Part shown: positions 18,121-26,939 of the stretch, one piece after another | How the letters are laid out: every line of letters begins with the position of its first letter | Position numbering within the stretch: position 1 is the first letter of the stretch | Source of the DNA: Bacillota bacterium | GTDB taxonomy: Bacteria > Bacillota > UBA4882 > UBA8346 | Assembly (NCBI GenBank): GCA_023401925.1 | Contig: JAEXDA010000037.1 | Location: 99,769 to 163,768, forward strand | Length of the DNA: 64,000 nucleotides | Reading direction: 5' to 3' | Translations under genes and position numbers: made by a program | Notes under the pieces: model-generated | What the model saw: the letters and a program-made list of their open reading frames with translations, nothing else | The model's database searches: none | What the model was told of the DNA's origin: nothing

Positions 18121-19068
18121 ATGAGTAAAATTTTAATTACCGGCGGCGCCGGTTTTATCGGCAGTCATTTAGCCGAATCCTTAATTAAAGCGGGACATTC
18201 GGTAATAGTATATGATAATTTAAGGACTGGAAATCGTTCTAATTTAGGTGATCTTCCGGTTCATTTTGTTCAAGGCGATATCTTGGATGAAAAGATGCTT
18301 TCGGAAACAATGCATGATCAAGAAAATGTATTTCACCTGGCCGCTTTTACCAGTGTGGTTGAGTCCATGAACCACATGGAGGAATGTATCGATATTAATT
18401 TTCATGGCACCTTAAATGTATTAAAGGTAGCTAAGGAAAATCGGGTCCGGAAAGTTATTTTAGCATCCTCTGCAGCAGTATATGGGGATTCACCTGAGCT
18501 GCCTAAAACAGAGGAAATGCCTTTAAATCCTAAGTCGCCTTATGCCATTACCAAAGTGGACGGGGAATATTATTGTAACCTCTATAGTGATGCTTATGGA
18601 TTACCGACGGTATGCGCCCGTTTTTTTAATGTTTTTGGTGAAAGGCAGGATCCCCATTCGGCCTATGCCGCGGCCATTCCGATTTTTATTACTAAGTTTT
18701 TACGAAACGAGTCGGTAACTATATATGGAGACGGCACTCAATTGCGGGATTTCATCTATGTTAAAGACTTGGTAAAAGCTTTATTGCTTCTAATGGATAA
18801 AGGAAATGGCATATTTAATATCGGGTATGGAAAAGCCGTTGATATTAATTCTTTAATCCACTCAATTCAAGAAAATTTACATTCGAGTTCTGAAATTGTC
18901 TATACAACGGAACGGGCGGGAGAGATTAAGAATTCGTTTTCTTCGGTTGCAAAATTGAATTCCTTAGGGTTTAAACCGGATTTTTCTTTTGAAGCCGGCC
19001 TTATCAGAACCATTAATTATTTTAAACAAAATTTGTCTAAGATTGACAAAAAAGAAGTTCGTTATTAG
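18121..19068 (+). CDS. NAD-dependent UDP-sugar epimerase (GalE/WbpP-like)
   Basis: The 315-residue extended SDR has ILITGGAGFIGSHLAESL (NAD loop, residues 4-21), SSAAVYGD, the YAITK catalytic pair (about 141-145), FFNVFGERQDP and IYGDGTQLRDFIYVKD. It epimerises C4 of UDP-glucose, UDP-GlcNAc or a related sugar; the RQDP motif is typical of the WbpP/Gne side of the family. It is followed 13 bases later by a mannosyltransferase-like gene. AAGGG precedes ATG 18121. Confidence 0.87.
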   Translation: MSKILITGGAGFIGSHLAESLIKAGHSVIVYDNLRTGNRSNLGDLPVHFVQGDILDEKMLSETMHDQENVFHLAAFTSVVESMNHMEECIDINFHGTLNVLKVAKENRVRKVILASSAAVYGDSPELPKTEEMPLNPKSPYAITKVDGEYYCNLYSDAYGLPTVCARFFNVFGERQDPHSAYAAAIPIFITKFLRNESVTIYGDGTQLRDFIYVKDLVKALLLLMDKGNGIFNIGYGKAVDINSLIHSIQENLHSSSEIVYTTERAGEIKNSFSSVAKLNSLGFKPDFSFEAGLIRTINYFKQNLSKIDKKEVRY

Positions 19069-19081
19069 AGAGGATAAGGAA

Positions 19082-20215
19082 ATGAAAGTTGCAATTGTCC
19101 ATGAATGGTTTGTCACATACGCCGGTTCTGAGCGGGTTGTGGAGCAAATGGTTCAACTCTTTCCGGAAGCTGATTTATTTAGTATAGTAGATTTTTTGCC
19201 CACTAAAGATCGGGCTTTTATTATGAACAAGTCTGTTCAGACTTCTTTCATCCAAAAATTTCCCTTTGCCCGTAAAAAGTATCGCCAGTACTTACCGTTC
19301 ATGCCCTTGGCCGTTGAACAATTTGATTTGTCCGGGTATGACTTGATTCTTTCCAGTTCTCACGCGGTGGCGAAAGGCGTATTAACAGGGCCGGATCAGT
19401 TACATATCTCTTATGTCCATACTCCGATTCGCTACGCTTGGGATTTACAACATCAATATTTAAAAGAATCCGGTTTGGATACAGGAATTAAAGGCCTACT
19501 TGCTAAAAAGATGCTTCATGATCTGCGGTTATGGGATCTTAGGACTGCCAATGGTGTAGATTCCTTTATTGCTAATTCTGAATTTATTGCTAGACGAATT
19601 TGGAAAGTATACCGGCGGGAAGCTGCGGTTATCTATCCGCCGGTGGATGTGGATTCATTTGAACTATATGAACAAAAAGAAGATTTTTATCTGACTGCCT
19701 CCAGGATGGTTCCTTATAAGAAAATCGACCTAATTGTCGAGGCCTTTTCGGAATTAAGGGATAAAAAATTAGTTGTTATCGGCGATGGACCGGATTTTAA
19801 GAAGATTCGTGCTAAAGCCGGTGATAATGTTCAATTTTTGGGATATCAGCCTTCAACTGTTTTAAAAGATTATATGCAACGAGCCAAAGCATTTATTTTT
19901 GCTGCTGAAGAAGACTTTGGGATTATGCCTGTTGAAGCCCAGGCTTGCGGAACTCCAGTTATAGCTTATGGGAAGGGTGGAGCGTTGGAAACGGTGGTTG
20001 GTCTTGAACATGGGGATTCACCAACTGGAATCTTTTTTTATGAGCAAAGTATTCCATCTCTTGTTCAGGGTGTAAAATTGTTTGAATCAGAAATCAATAA
20101 CATTTTACCGAAGGTCTGTCACGAAAATTCACTAAGGTTTTCTTCTCAACGGTTTCGTAAAGAAATGTTAGCTTTTGTAAATGAACAAATTGTGACGCTC
20201 AAAAAATTAAAATGA
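19082..20215 (+). CDS. family 4 glycosyltransferase, WbaZ-like
   Basis: The 377-residue GT-B enzyme opens with VAIVHEWFVTYAGSERVVEQM and has SYVHTPIRYAWDL, a signature of WbaZ-like mannosyltransferases. The donor site is AAEEDFGIMPVEAQACGTPV (about 273-292). ATG 19082 follows AGGATAAGGA; the frame extends upstream to 18989, inside the epimerase gene, which is not a plausible start. Mannose as the donor sugar is an inference, supported by the two GDP-mannose-forming enzymes downstream. Confidence 0.86.
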   Translation: MKVAIVHEWFVTYAGSERVVEQMVQLFPEADLFSIVDFLPTKDRAFIMNKSVQTSFIQKFPFARKKYRQYLPFMPLAVEQFDLSGYDLILSSSHAVAKGVLTGPDQLHISYVHTPIRYAWDLQHQYLKESGLDTGIKGLLAKKMLHDLRLWDLRTANGVDSFIANSEFIARRIWKVYRREAAVIYPPVDVDSFELYEQKEDFYLTASRMVPYKKIDLIVEAFSELRDKKLVVIGDGPDFKKIRAKAGDNVQFLGYQPSTVLKDYMQRAKAFIFAAEEDFGIMPVEAQACGTPVIAYGKGGALETVVGLEHGDSPTGIFFYEQSIPSLVQGVKLFESEINNILPKVCHENSLRFSSQRFRKEMLAFVNEQIVTLKKLK

Positions 20216-20257
20216 AATGCAGTTCAATTATTGGTATTGATTGGAGGATAAGAAGAA

Positions 20258-21136
20258 ATGAAAGCCATCATACTCGCCGGCGGCGCCGGTACTCGTCTCT
20301 ATCCGTTAACCATGGTTACCAGTAAACAGCTTTTACCGGTTTACGACAAACCCATGATTTATTACCCATTATCCGTCCTGATGCTTGCCGGTATACAGGA
20401 CATCCTGATCATCTCCACTCCCGACGACACTCCCAATTTCCAAAAACTCCTTGGCAGCGGAACTCAATTCGGTATCAACCTTTCTTACGCGGTCCAACCT
20501 AATCCCGGCGGCCTCGCCCAGGCATTTCTGGTCGGTGAGGAGTTTATTGCCGGTGATGATTGCGCCATGATCCTCGGTGATAATATTTTTTACGGCAATG
20601 GTTTAGGTAAATTGTTGCAAGAAGCCGTTTCCAATCAAGATCGGGCCACAGTTTTTGGTTATTATGTGGAAGATCCCGAACGCTTCGGGGTCGTTGAGTT
20701 TGATCCGGAGGGTAAGGTTCTATCAGTAGAAGAAAAACCGAAGGTGCCTAAATCCAATTATGCCATTACCGGTCTGTATTTTTACGATAATAAAGTTGTC
20801 GAATACGCGAAAGCGCTCAAACCCAGCGCCCGGGGGGAGCTGGAAATTACCGATTTGAACCGGGTTTATCTTGAACAAGGACGTCTCGATGTGAAATTAT
20901 TGGGCCGTGGCTTTGCCTGGCTTGATACCGGCACTGTAGAAAGTTTACTCGATGCAGCGGAGTTTATCAAGACTATTGAAAAACGGCAAGGGATCAAGAT
21001 TTCAGCGCCGGAAGAAATAGCTTATACCCAAGGTTGGATCGACAAGGAACAGCTATTGGAATCTGCAGAACGCTATGGCAAGTCACCCTATGGACAACAT
21101 TTAAAACGGGTGGCGGAGCGGAAGATTCGCTATTAG
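20258..21136 (+). CDS. rfbA: glucose-1-phosphate thymidylyltransferase
   Basis: The 292-residue enzyme has the full RmlA signature: KAIILAGGAGTRLYPLT, SKQLLPVYDKPM, YPLSVLMLAGI and LGDNIFYG (about 108). Length matches the family. It makes dTDP-glucose, the first step of dTDP-L-rhamnose synthesis. It heads the rhamnose set, but 1.1 kb of remnants and a MITE-like repeat separate it from rfbC. GGAGG is 13-17 bases upstream of ATG 20258, with a closer AAGAAG. Confidence 0.96.
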   Translation: MKAIILAGGAGTRLYPLTMVTSKQLLPVYDKPMIYYPLSVLMLAGIQDILIISTPDDTPNFQKLLGSGTQFGINLSYAVQPNPGGLAQAFLVGEEFIAGDDCAMILGDNIFYGNGLGKLLQEAVSNQDRATVFGYYVEDPERFGVVEFDPEGKVLSVEEKPKVPKSNYAITGLYFYDNKVVEYAKALKPSARGELEITDLNRVYLEQGRLDVKLLGRGFAWLDTGTVESLLDAAEFIKTIEKRQGIKISAPEEIAYTQGWIDKEQLLESAERYGKSPYGQHLKRVAERKIRY

Positions 21137-21207
21137 CTATCGGCCATCGGTGTTTGGCGATCGATAATTGGCTTAAAAGCGATCGCCGAAAGCCAATTGG
21201 AGGGTCA

Positions 21208-21384
21208 ATGACGCAGTTTTAAACTCTAACGGTTTGGAAACTTGCCCATGAACTTGTACTTGATGTCTACCGAATTACGAAAAAGTTTTCAGTGGATGAA
21301 AAGTATCGCTTAACGGATCGGATTTGCAGAGCGGCAGCTTCTGTTCCGATGAACATTAGTGAGAGACAGGCAGAAGTACTCTGA
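21208..21384 (+). pseudogene. remnant of a four-helix-bundle (23S rRNA-IVP / S23) protein
   Basis: After ATG 21208 the frame hits TAA at 21220-21222. The continuation then reads LTVWKLAHELVLDVY and RLTDRICRAAASVPMNISE. This matches the first two helices of the four-helix-bundle family (VWKLAHEL and IRRAAVSIPANIAEG motifs) and stops at 21382. The usual protein is about 120 residues, so the second half is missing and the N-terminus is interrupted. These genes are common mobile passengers in intergenic regions. Confidence 0.75.
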
Positions 21385-21481
21385 ACTTCCCCTTGTGAAG
21401 TAAAACAAGTTGTTGATTCAAATGGAAGGGTAACCCTAGCCGATGTCCCCTAAATTCTTTAGTCCCCAAAGGCATCGGTTA

Positions 21482-21598
21482 GGAGTTGTTCCAAAAGTAA
21501 ATTTTAACGATAAAGAAATACAATATATTGAAGTCAAACCATTCGATGAAGCTATATATTGTATTTTTTATTGATTTTGAATTGCTTTTTAGACAGCC
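21482..21598. repeat. MITE-like dispersed repeat, copy 1 (left end degraded)
   Basis: This shares with 40227-40370 the interior string AGAAATACAAT, an ATATATTGTATTT stretch and the right terminus TTTTTAGACAGCCT. The left end (GTTGTTCCAAAAG) corresponds to a degraded form of the intact left terminus GGCTGTCTCCAAAG seen in copy 2. The terminal sequence resembles inverted repeats of IS1182-like insertion sequences. No transposase is present. Confidence 0.65.
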
Positions 21599-21865
21599 TT
21601 CGAGAGTGAGGTCTTGACCAACTGCTGGCCTAGGCATAACCCGAAATTCTCTATTTATGTTGGATTCTGGCCAAATTATTTATTTCGACTCATATCGTCA
21701 GGCTTAAAAGAATTTTGGCCTGAAAGGATGGCAAAAACGTTAAAGGCAAAAAGTTAGAAACTAATTGCCGATCCCCAACAGCCAAGGGCGCAATCGATAA
21801 CAAAATTTGAATATGATATAATAATTAAAACCGAGCCGGAATAAAAGTACGAAAGTGGTGATAGA

Positions 21866-22176
21866 ATGGGAAATGAAAATTCCAAGAACTGGTCTTGGGA
21901 CATTTGGGTCATCTCACCCAGGAAATCGCTGAAATAAAAATTGACATTGAGCAAGTTAAAACATCCGTTGTCTGTATTGAAAATGATCGGGGCGAAAAAA
22001 TCCGCGCTTTATTTGACGCCCGGGAAGCGCAGAATGATGTCAATGAGCGGATTTTTAGAACGATGAACCGTATCGAGAATAAACTGGATGAGTTGGCTCT
22101 TCAAGTTTCCTCCCATGATACATTGTTAATACCCACAAAGAACCGCAGTTCGTTTCTCCTCGGGGGAGAAAGATAG
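21866..22176 (+). pseudogene. small coiled-coil protein, frameshifted near its start
   Basis: ATG 21866 opens MGNENSKNWSWDI. The next frame continues GHLTQEIAEIKIDIEQVKTSVVC and IENDRGEKIRALFDAR, ending at 22176. One added T in the TTT at about 21902 would join them. The protein (about 103 residues) has heptad-like spacing and resembles the small coiled-coil proteins with ALYDGYKQ-type cores found in clostridial genomes. It has no known function. It lies among other remnants between rfbA and rfbC. Confidence 0.55.
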
Positions 22177-22244
22177 AATGAGGGTGGTCCCGATTTTACC
22201 ATCCATGCTTTCAGAATCTCTTTTTGTAAAGGAGTCAATAATAT

Positions 22245-22796
22245 ATGAAAATTGTCGAAACCAGCCTACCTGGTGTTCTAATCATCGAGCCTCAAGTATT
22301 TGAAGACGGACGAGGCTGGTTTATGGAGACTTACTCCCGTTTAAAATTGAGTAAGCAGGGTATAGACATTGAGTTCGTCCAGGATAACCATTCCCTATCT
22401 GTCCCCAAAGGAACCTTAAGAGGGTTGCATTTTCAGAACAATCCCAAGGCTCAGAGTAAACTGCTCCGTTGCACTCGAGGTGTTATTTTAGATGTGGCGG
22501 TGGATATCCGGCGTGGTTCGCCTGACTACAGAAAATGGGTGGCAGTTGAGCTATCGGCTGATAACAAAAAACAGTTATTCATTCCTAAGGGATTTGCCCA
22601 TGGCTTTGTGACCTTAGTCGATAATTGTGAGGTTCAGTACAAAGTGGATGAATACTATGCTCCGGAGTGCGACCGAGGGATCCGTTTTGATGACCCCGAG
22701 ATTGGAGTCGATTGGGACGTGACCAATCCGGTGCTTTCGGCGAAGGATGCCAAGTCGCCGTTTCTTAAAGACAGTGATTGTAATTTCAGTTACTAG
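22245..22796 (+). CDS. rfbC: dTDP-4-dehydrorhamnose 3,5-epimerase
   Basis: The 183-residue protein of RmlC family length has PGVLIIEPQVFEDGRGWFME, FVQDNHSLSVPKGTLRGLHFQ (catalytic His in RGLHFQ, about 67) and DVAVDIRRGSPDYRKWV. It catalyses step three of dTDP-L-rhamnose synthesis. AAAGGAG precedes ATG 22245. Its stop is followed by about 165 bases of AT-rich, ACT/AAT-repeat-like filler before rfbB. Confidence 0.96.
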   Translation: MKIVETSLPGVLIIEPQVFEDGRGWFMETYSRLKLSKQGIDIEFVQDNHSLSVPKGTLRGLHFQNNPKAQSKLLRCTRGVILDVAVDIRRGSPDYRKWVAVELSADNKKQLFIPKGFAHGFVTLVDNCEVQYKVDEYYAPECDRGIRFDDPEIGVDWDVTNPVLSAKDAKSPFLKDSDCNFSY

Positions 22797-22963
22797 TGTA
22801 AATTCAGTTACTGGTATATTGGTTATTAGTTGAGAGTGTAAATTGTTAGTTTCTTTTGCATTTATTTTGATTTGGCATAAAATAGCTACCAAAGATTTTA
22901 GCCTAGGCAAGATATTCATCGAGCAACTAATAAGAAATAACTAAAAAATTCAGGAGGAAAACC

Positions 22964-23971
22964 ATGAAAATTCTCGTCACCGGCGGCGCCGGTTTTATAG
23001 GTAGTAATTTATTCTATCACCTTCATGAAAAATATCCCGATTATACCTTAATCAATGTAGATAAGCTTACATATGCAGGTAATCTGGAAAATCTGAAGGG
23101 TTTAGAAGGGGCAAAAGGTTACCGGTTTATCAAGGCCGACATCACTGATAGAGCAGCCTTGGAACCTTTATTTCAAGAAGGGCTGGATGGTGTTATTCAT
23201 CTGGCAGCCGAGTCTCATGTGGACCGCAGTATCACCGATCCGGATGTTTTCGTTAATACGAACGTATTAGGTACCCAAGTATTACTCGATCTGGCACGCC
23301 GCTACAATGTACCCCGTTACTTACAAGTCTCAACAGATGAAGTTTACGGCAGTCTGGGGCCGGAGGGTTATTTCACCGAGGAAACTCCCCTTGCTCCCAA
23401 CAGTCCTTATTCTGCCAGCAAAACAGGGGCTGATTTACTTGTCAGAGCGGCATTTCATACCTTTGGACAGCCAGTACTAATCACTCGCTGCTCCAATAAT
23501 TACGGTCCCTATCAATTTCCAGAGAAATTAATTCCATTGATGATTTCCAACGCTTTGGAGGATAAACCTTTGCCGGTATATGGCGATGGATTGAATGTAA
23601 GGGATTGGCTCCATGTGAAAGATCATTGCCGGGGAATTGACGCCGTTTTCCATAACGGAGTCTGCGGTGAAGTATACAATATCGGCGGCCATAATGAACA
23701 TTCCAATATCGAAATCGTCAAGCTCATTCTGGAAACCATCGGCAAACCGGATTCCTTGATTCAATATGTAAAAGACCGCCCCGGTCACGATCGCCGTTAT
23801 GCCATTGATGCTACCAAGATCAAAAACGCTTTGGGTTGGGAGCCAACGATAACTTTTGAAGTTGGGATTCAGGAAACCATCCGGTGGTATCTTGAAAATC
23901 GTCCCTGGTGGGAGAGAATCAAGTCCGGGGAGTACCGGAAATATTATGAGCAAATGTATGGGAATCGCTAA
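22964..23971 (+). CDS. rfbB: dTDP-glucose 4,6-dehydratase
   Basis: The 335-residue extended SDR has ILVTGGAGFIGSNLF, HLAAESHVDRSI (about 80), STDEVYGSLG and the YSASK pair (about 149-153). The segment RCSNNYGPYQFPEKLIPLM is diagnostic of RmlB. It forms dTDP-4-keto-6-deoxyglucose. AGGAGG lies 8 bases before ATG 22964. Confidence 0.96.
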   Translation: MKILVTGGAGFIGSNLFYHLHEKYPDYTLINVDKLTYAGNLENLKGLEGAKGYRFIKADITDRAALEPLFQEGLDGVIHLAAESHVDRSITDPDVFVNTNVLGTQVLLDLARRYNVPRYLQVSTDEVYGSLGPEGYFTEETPLAPNSPYSASKTGADLLVRAAFHTFGQPVLITRCSNNYGPYQFPEKLIPLMISNALEDKPLPVYGDGLNVRDWLHVKDHCRGIDAVFHNGVCGEVYNIGGHNEHSNIEIVKLILETIGKPDSLIQYVKDRPGHDRRYAIDATKIKNALGWEPTITFEVGIQETIRWYLENRPWWERIKSGEYRKYYEQMYGNR

Positions 23972-24150
23972 TAATCACTGGTTATTGGTTTTCAGTTATT
24001 AAGTTATTGTAGTGAAAGTGTTTTAAAGGGTTAGAGTCAAAGATGTAAGGATATCCTTAAAATTTATTTAAATCCTGAAACTTGGTAATAGCCAATATTC
24101 ACCAACGATCAACAACTTATCCGAATCGCAAGCATCCATTCGGTCGCAAA

Positions 24151-24222
24151 ACTATCAATAATCAGCGAAAAACTAATAACCAGTAACAATTAACTAATAA
24201 CTAATAACTAACTAATAACGAG
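24151..24222. repeat. ACTAATAAC-type simple repeats in the rfbB-rfbD gap
   Basis: The 259-base gap 23972-24230 holds no gene. Its last 70 bases are built from copies of ACTAATAAC and AACCAGTAAC. Related strings (TAATCACTGGTTATTGG, TTCAGTTACTGG) occur at 22796-22850 and 23968-24010, in both orientations. They look like decayed low-complexity dispersed repeats rather than a regulatory site. Confidence 0.55.
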
Positions 24223-24230
24223 GTTATGCT

Positions 24231-25067
24231 ATGAAAATCGTCATCACCGGCGCCAATGGGCAGTTGGGTAATTCTTTACAAGAGATTTTAACGCAGGATC
24301 AGTTGTATCCCATTGATTTACCGGAGCATAATTTAATCTCTTTCAAGAATACCATGGAATATATTAGGGAAGTAAAACCGGACTTAGTTATTCATTGCGC
24401 AGCCAAGACTCAAGTCGATGACTGTGAATTGAAACCGGATGAAGCTTACGCTGCGAATGTACTTGCCACGAAGAACGTGGTGAATGCCTGTCAGTCTGTG
24501 AATGCAACCATGGTTTACATTTCAACGGATTATGTTTTTGATGGTAAGGGAACTCGGCCATATAAGGAATATGACCTTTGTAATCCCCAAAGTATCTATG
24601 GCAAGACCAAGTGGCAAGGGGAAGAAATCGTGAAAATGCACTTGCAGCGTTTTTATATTGTCAGAACAGCCTGGTTGTTCGGAGATAAGGGTAATAACAT
24701 TGTGCGGACCATTTTAAAATTAGCCGATGAAAGAAAGGTTCTTAAGTTTGTCAATGACCAAGTCGGCTGCCCAACCTATGCCGCCGATTTGGCGCTGGCA
24801 GTCAGCCGGCTGATTCAAACCAACGCTTACGGCATATATCACGGGACCAATGAGGGAGATTGCTCTTGGTTCGATTTTGCCCGCCTGATTGTAGGACAAG
24901 CTGGTAAAAATTGCACGGTTGAGCCGATTTCTTCAGAGGAATTATCCCGGCCAGCCCCAAGACCTAAATATAGTGTTTTGGCTAAAGACGGTTTTCATTC
25001 ATTGGGAATAACGACTCCACCATATCAAGATGCTTTGCAGAAGTTCTTCAATAAAAATGGCTGTTAG
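24231..25067 (+). CDS. rfbD: dTDP-4-dehydrorhamnose reductase
   Basis: The 278-residue SDR has IVITGANGQLGNSLQ, VIHCAAKTQVDDCE, YISTDYVFDG and the YGKTK pair (about 123-127). This is the RmlD layout that completes dTDP-L-rhamnose. The family is usually 280-300 residues. It is followed directly by a decayed UDP-glucuronate epimerase. The ribosome site is ACGAGG before ATG 24231. Confidence 0.95.
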   Translation: MKIVITGANGQLGNSLQEILTQDQLYPIDLPEHNLISFKNTMEYIREVKPDLVIHCAAKTQVDDCELKPDEAYAANVLATKNVVNACQSVNATMVYISTDYVFDGKGTRPYKEYDLCNPQSIYGKTKWQGEEIVKMHLQRFYIVRTAWLFGDKGNNIVRTILKLADERKVLKFVNDQVGCPTYAADLALAVSRLIQTNAYGIYHGTNEGDCSWFDFARLIVGQAGKNCTVEPISSEELSRPAPRPKYSVLAKDGFHSLGITTPPYQDALQKFFNKNGC

Positions 25068-25651
25068 CGATTGTACGTTTGCCGAACATCGTAGTCAATA
25101 TAGCAGCTCAGACTGGTGTTCGCTACTCGATTACAACCAGGAAAGTTATATTGAAAGTAATGTAACAGGCTTTTTTTTAATATTCTTGAGGCCTGCCGCC
25201 ATTCACGACAATAGCGCAAGCGGTGTGGATCATCATTTGGTATATGTATCAAGTTCTTTCGATTGCGGATCCAACAAAAAGGTTCCCTACAGTACCGGGG
25301 ATAAAGTAGACAGCCCTGTTTCATTGTATGCCCCCACTAAGAAATCCAATGAGTTGATGGCTCATGCTTATAGTAAACTTTATGGAATTCCTGCGACGGT
25401 CTCCGTTTTTTACGGTTTATGGTCCCGCCGGTCGTCCTGATATGGCTGATATTGGTTTCACAAATAAAATTGTAGCCGGCAAGAAAATTCAGATTTTTAA
25501 TTACGGTGATGTGTATCAGACCTATGCAGATGTGGATGAGCTTGTGAAAGATTTCGGTTTTAAACCCAGTACCAGTCTTGAAGAAGGCTTGAGCAGATTT
25601 GCAAAATGGTATAAAGAGTATTATATTGATAAAAAAGGGATTGAAGATTAA
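25068..25651 (+). pseudogene. decayed UDP-glucuronate 4-epimerase
   Basis: Fragments in different frames align in order with this SDR family. VVNIAAQTGVRYSI lies around 25094-25135, QESYIESNVTGF at 25139-25170, LVYVSSS ... GSNKKVPYS ... YAPTKKSNELMAHAYSKLYG at 25238-25386 and FTVYGPAGRPDMADIGF at 25409-25459. FNYGDV is then followed at once by the C-terminal ADVDELVKDFGFKPSTSLEEGL. The NAD-binding N-terminus and roughly 60 residues before the C-terminus are missing, with at least three frame changes. It would have used UDP-glucuronate, the product of the intact ugd next door. Confidence 0.85.
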
Positions 25652-25715
25652 CAAAAGTATAAGATGGGACTTTTTGTAGTAAAAATAATTTATATTTCCT
25701 TAAGGAGCGTTCATC

Positions 25716-26882
25716 ATGAAAATAACAATAGCTGGAACCGGTTATGTCGGACTTTCAAATGCCGTATTATTGGCACAACATAATGAAGTTATAGCACTGG
25801 ATATACTTGAGGAAAAGGTTGCGTTGATTAATCAGAGGAAATCCCCGATTATCGATGCGGAGATAGAAGAATATCTCACTCATAAAGATTTACAACTAAC
25901 TGCAACTACAGACGCATATAAAGCCTATAAGGACGCAGAATATATAATTATCTCTACACCAACCAATTATGATCCGGATAAAAATTATTTTAATACCCGG
26001 ACAGTTGAAGCAGTCATTGCCAATGTATTATCCATCAATCAGGATGCGGTCATGGTGATCAAATCTACTGTTCCGGTAGGGTATACAAAGAAAGTACGGG
26101 AGATGTTTGAAACCGAAAACATCATTTTTTCACCGGAATTTTTAAGAGAAGGTAAGGCTTTATATGATAATTTATATCCTTCACGCATAATTGTGGGGGA
26201 GCAGTCGGAAAGAGCAAAGATATTTGCTAACCTGTTGATTGAGGGGGCCATCAAAGAGAATATTCCGGTACTGTTTACTGATGCTACCGAAGCAGAAGCA
26301 ATAAAATTGTTTGCCAATACATATCTGGCCATGAGAGTGGCATTTTTTAATGAGTTGGACACTTATGCCGAAATAAGAGGTTTAAATTCCAAACATATTA
26401 TAGAAGGAGTTTGTCTTGATCCGCGTATCGGAAGCAATTATAACAATCCGTCTTTTGGTTACGGCGGGTATTGTCTGCCTAAAGATACCAAGCAATTGCT
26501 GGCCAATTATGCCGACGTTCCCAATAATATTATGGGAGCCATCGTCGATGCGAATCGGACTAGAAAAGACCATATTGCAGGGATGATCTTCAAGAGAAAC
26601 CCTAAAATAGTCGGGATTTATCGGTTAACCATGAAGACGGATTCCGATAATTTCAGGCATTCCTCGATTCAGGGTGTTATGAAACGGTTAAAAGCCAAGG
26701 GTATTGAGGTTGTAGTTTATGAACCTGCCTTAAAAGAAGATAATTTTTTCAATTCAAGGGTTGTTAGAGACCTTGAAGAATTTAAAAAGATAACGGATGT
26801 CATTGTGGTCAACCGAATGACGGATGAGATTAAGGATGTTGAAGATAAAGTATATACAAGAGATTTATATGGTAGAGATTGA
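25716..26882 (+). CDS. ugd: UDP-glucose 6-dehydrogenase
   Basis: The 388-residue enzyme of the short Ugd type has ITIAGTGYVGLSNAVLLAQHNEV (NAD loop, 3-25), STPTNYD, KSTVPVGYT, SPEFLREGKALYDNLYPSRI and the catalytic cysteine in FGYGGYCLPKDT (about 253). It oxidises UDP-glucose to UDP-glucuronate. AAGGAG precedes ATG 25716. Since the adjacent UDP-glucuronate epimerase is broken, glucuronate itself is the likely building block now. Confidence 0.95.
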   Translation: MKITIAGTGYVGLSNAVLLAQHNEVIALDILEEKVALINQRKSPIIDAEIEEYLTHKDLQLTATTDAYKAYKDAEYIIISTPTNYDPDKNYFNTRTVEAVIANVLSINQDAVMVIKSTVPVGYTKKVREMFETENIIFSPEFLREGKALYDNLYPSRIIVGEQSERAKIFANLLIEGAIKENIPVLFTDATEAEAIKLFANTYLAMRVAFFNELDTYAEIRGLNSKHIIEGVCLDPRIGSNYNNPSFGYGGYCLPKDTKQLLANYADVPNNIMGAIVDANRTRKDHIAGMIFKRNPKIVGIYRLTMKTDSDNFRHSSIQGVMKRLKAKGIEVVVYEPALKEDNFFNSRVVRDLEEFKKITDVIVVNRMTDEIKDVEDKVYTRDLYGRD

Positions 26883-26939
26883 AATATTGTTTCATAATTT
26901 TTTGAGTGAAGGTTAGTTAAATCGAAGTAGGAGAAAACC

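Noticed and set aside
21034..21222. 62-codon frame overlapping the end of rfbA
   Set aside because: Shadow of rfbA, ending in the remnant region without a ribosome site.
23528..23953. 141-codon minus-strand frame opposite rfbB
   Set aside because: Mirror frame of a well-supported gene; no family match.
24151..24222. Possible regulatory repeat array before rfbD
   Set aside because: Copies are irregular and similar strings occur in other gaps in both directions; best seen as low-complexity filler.
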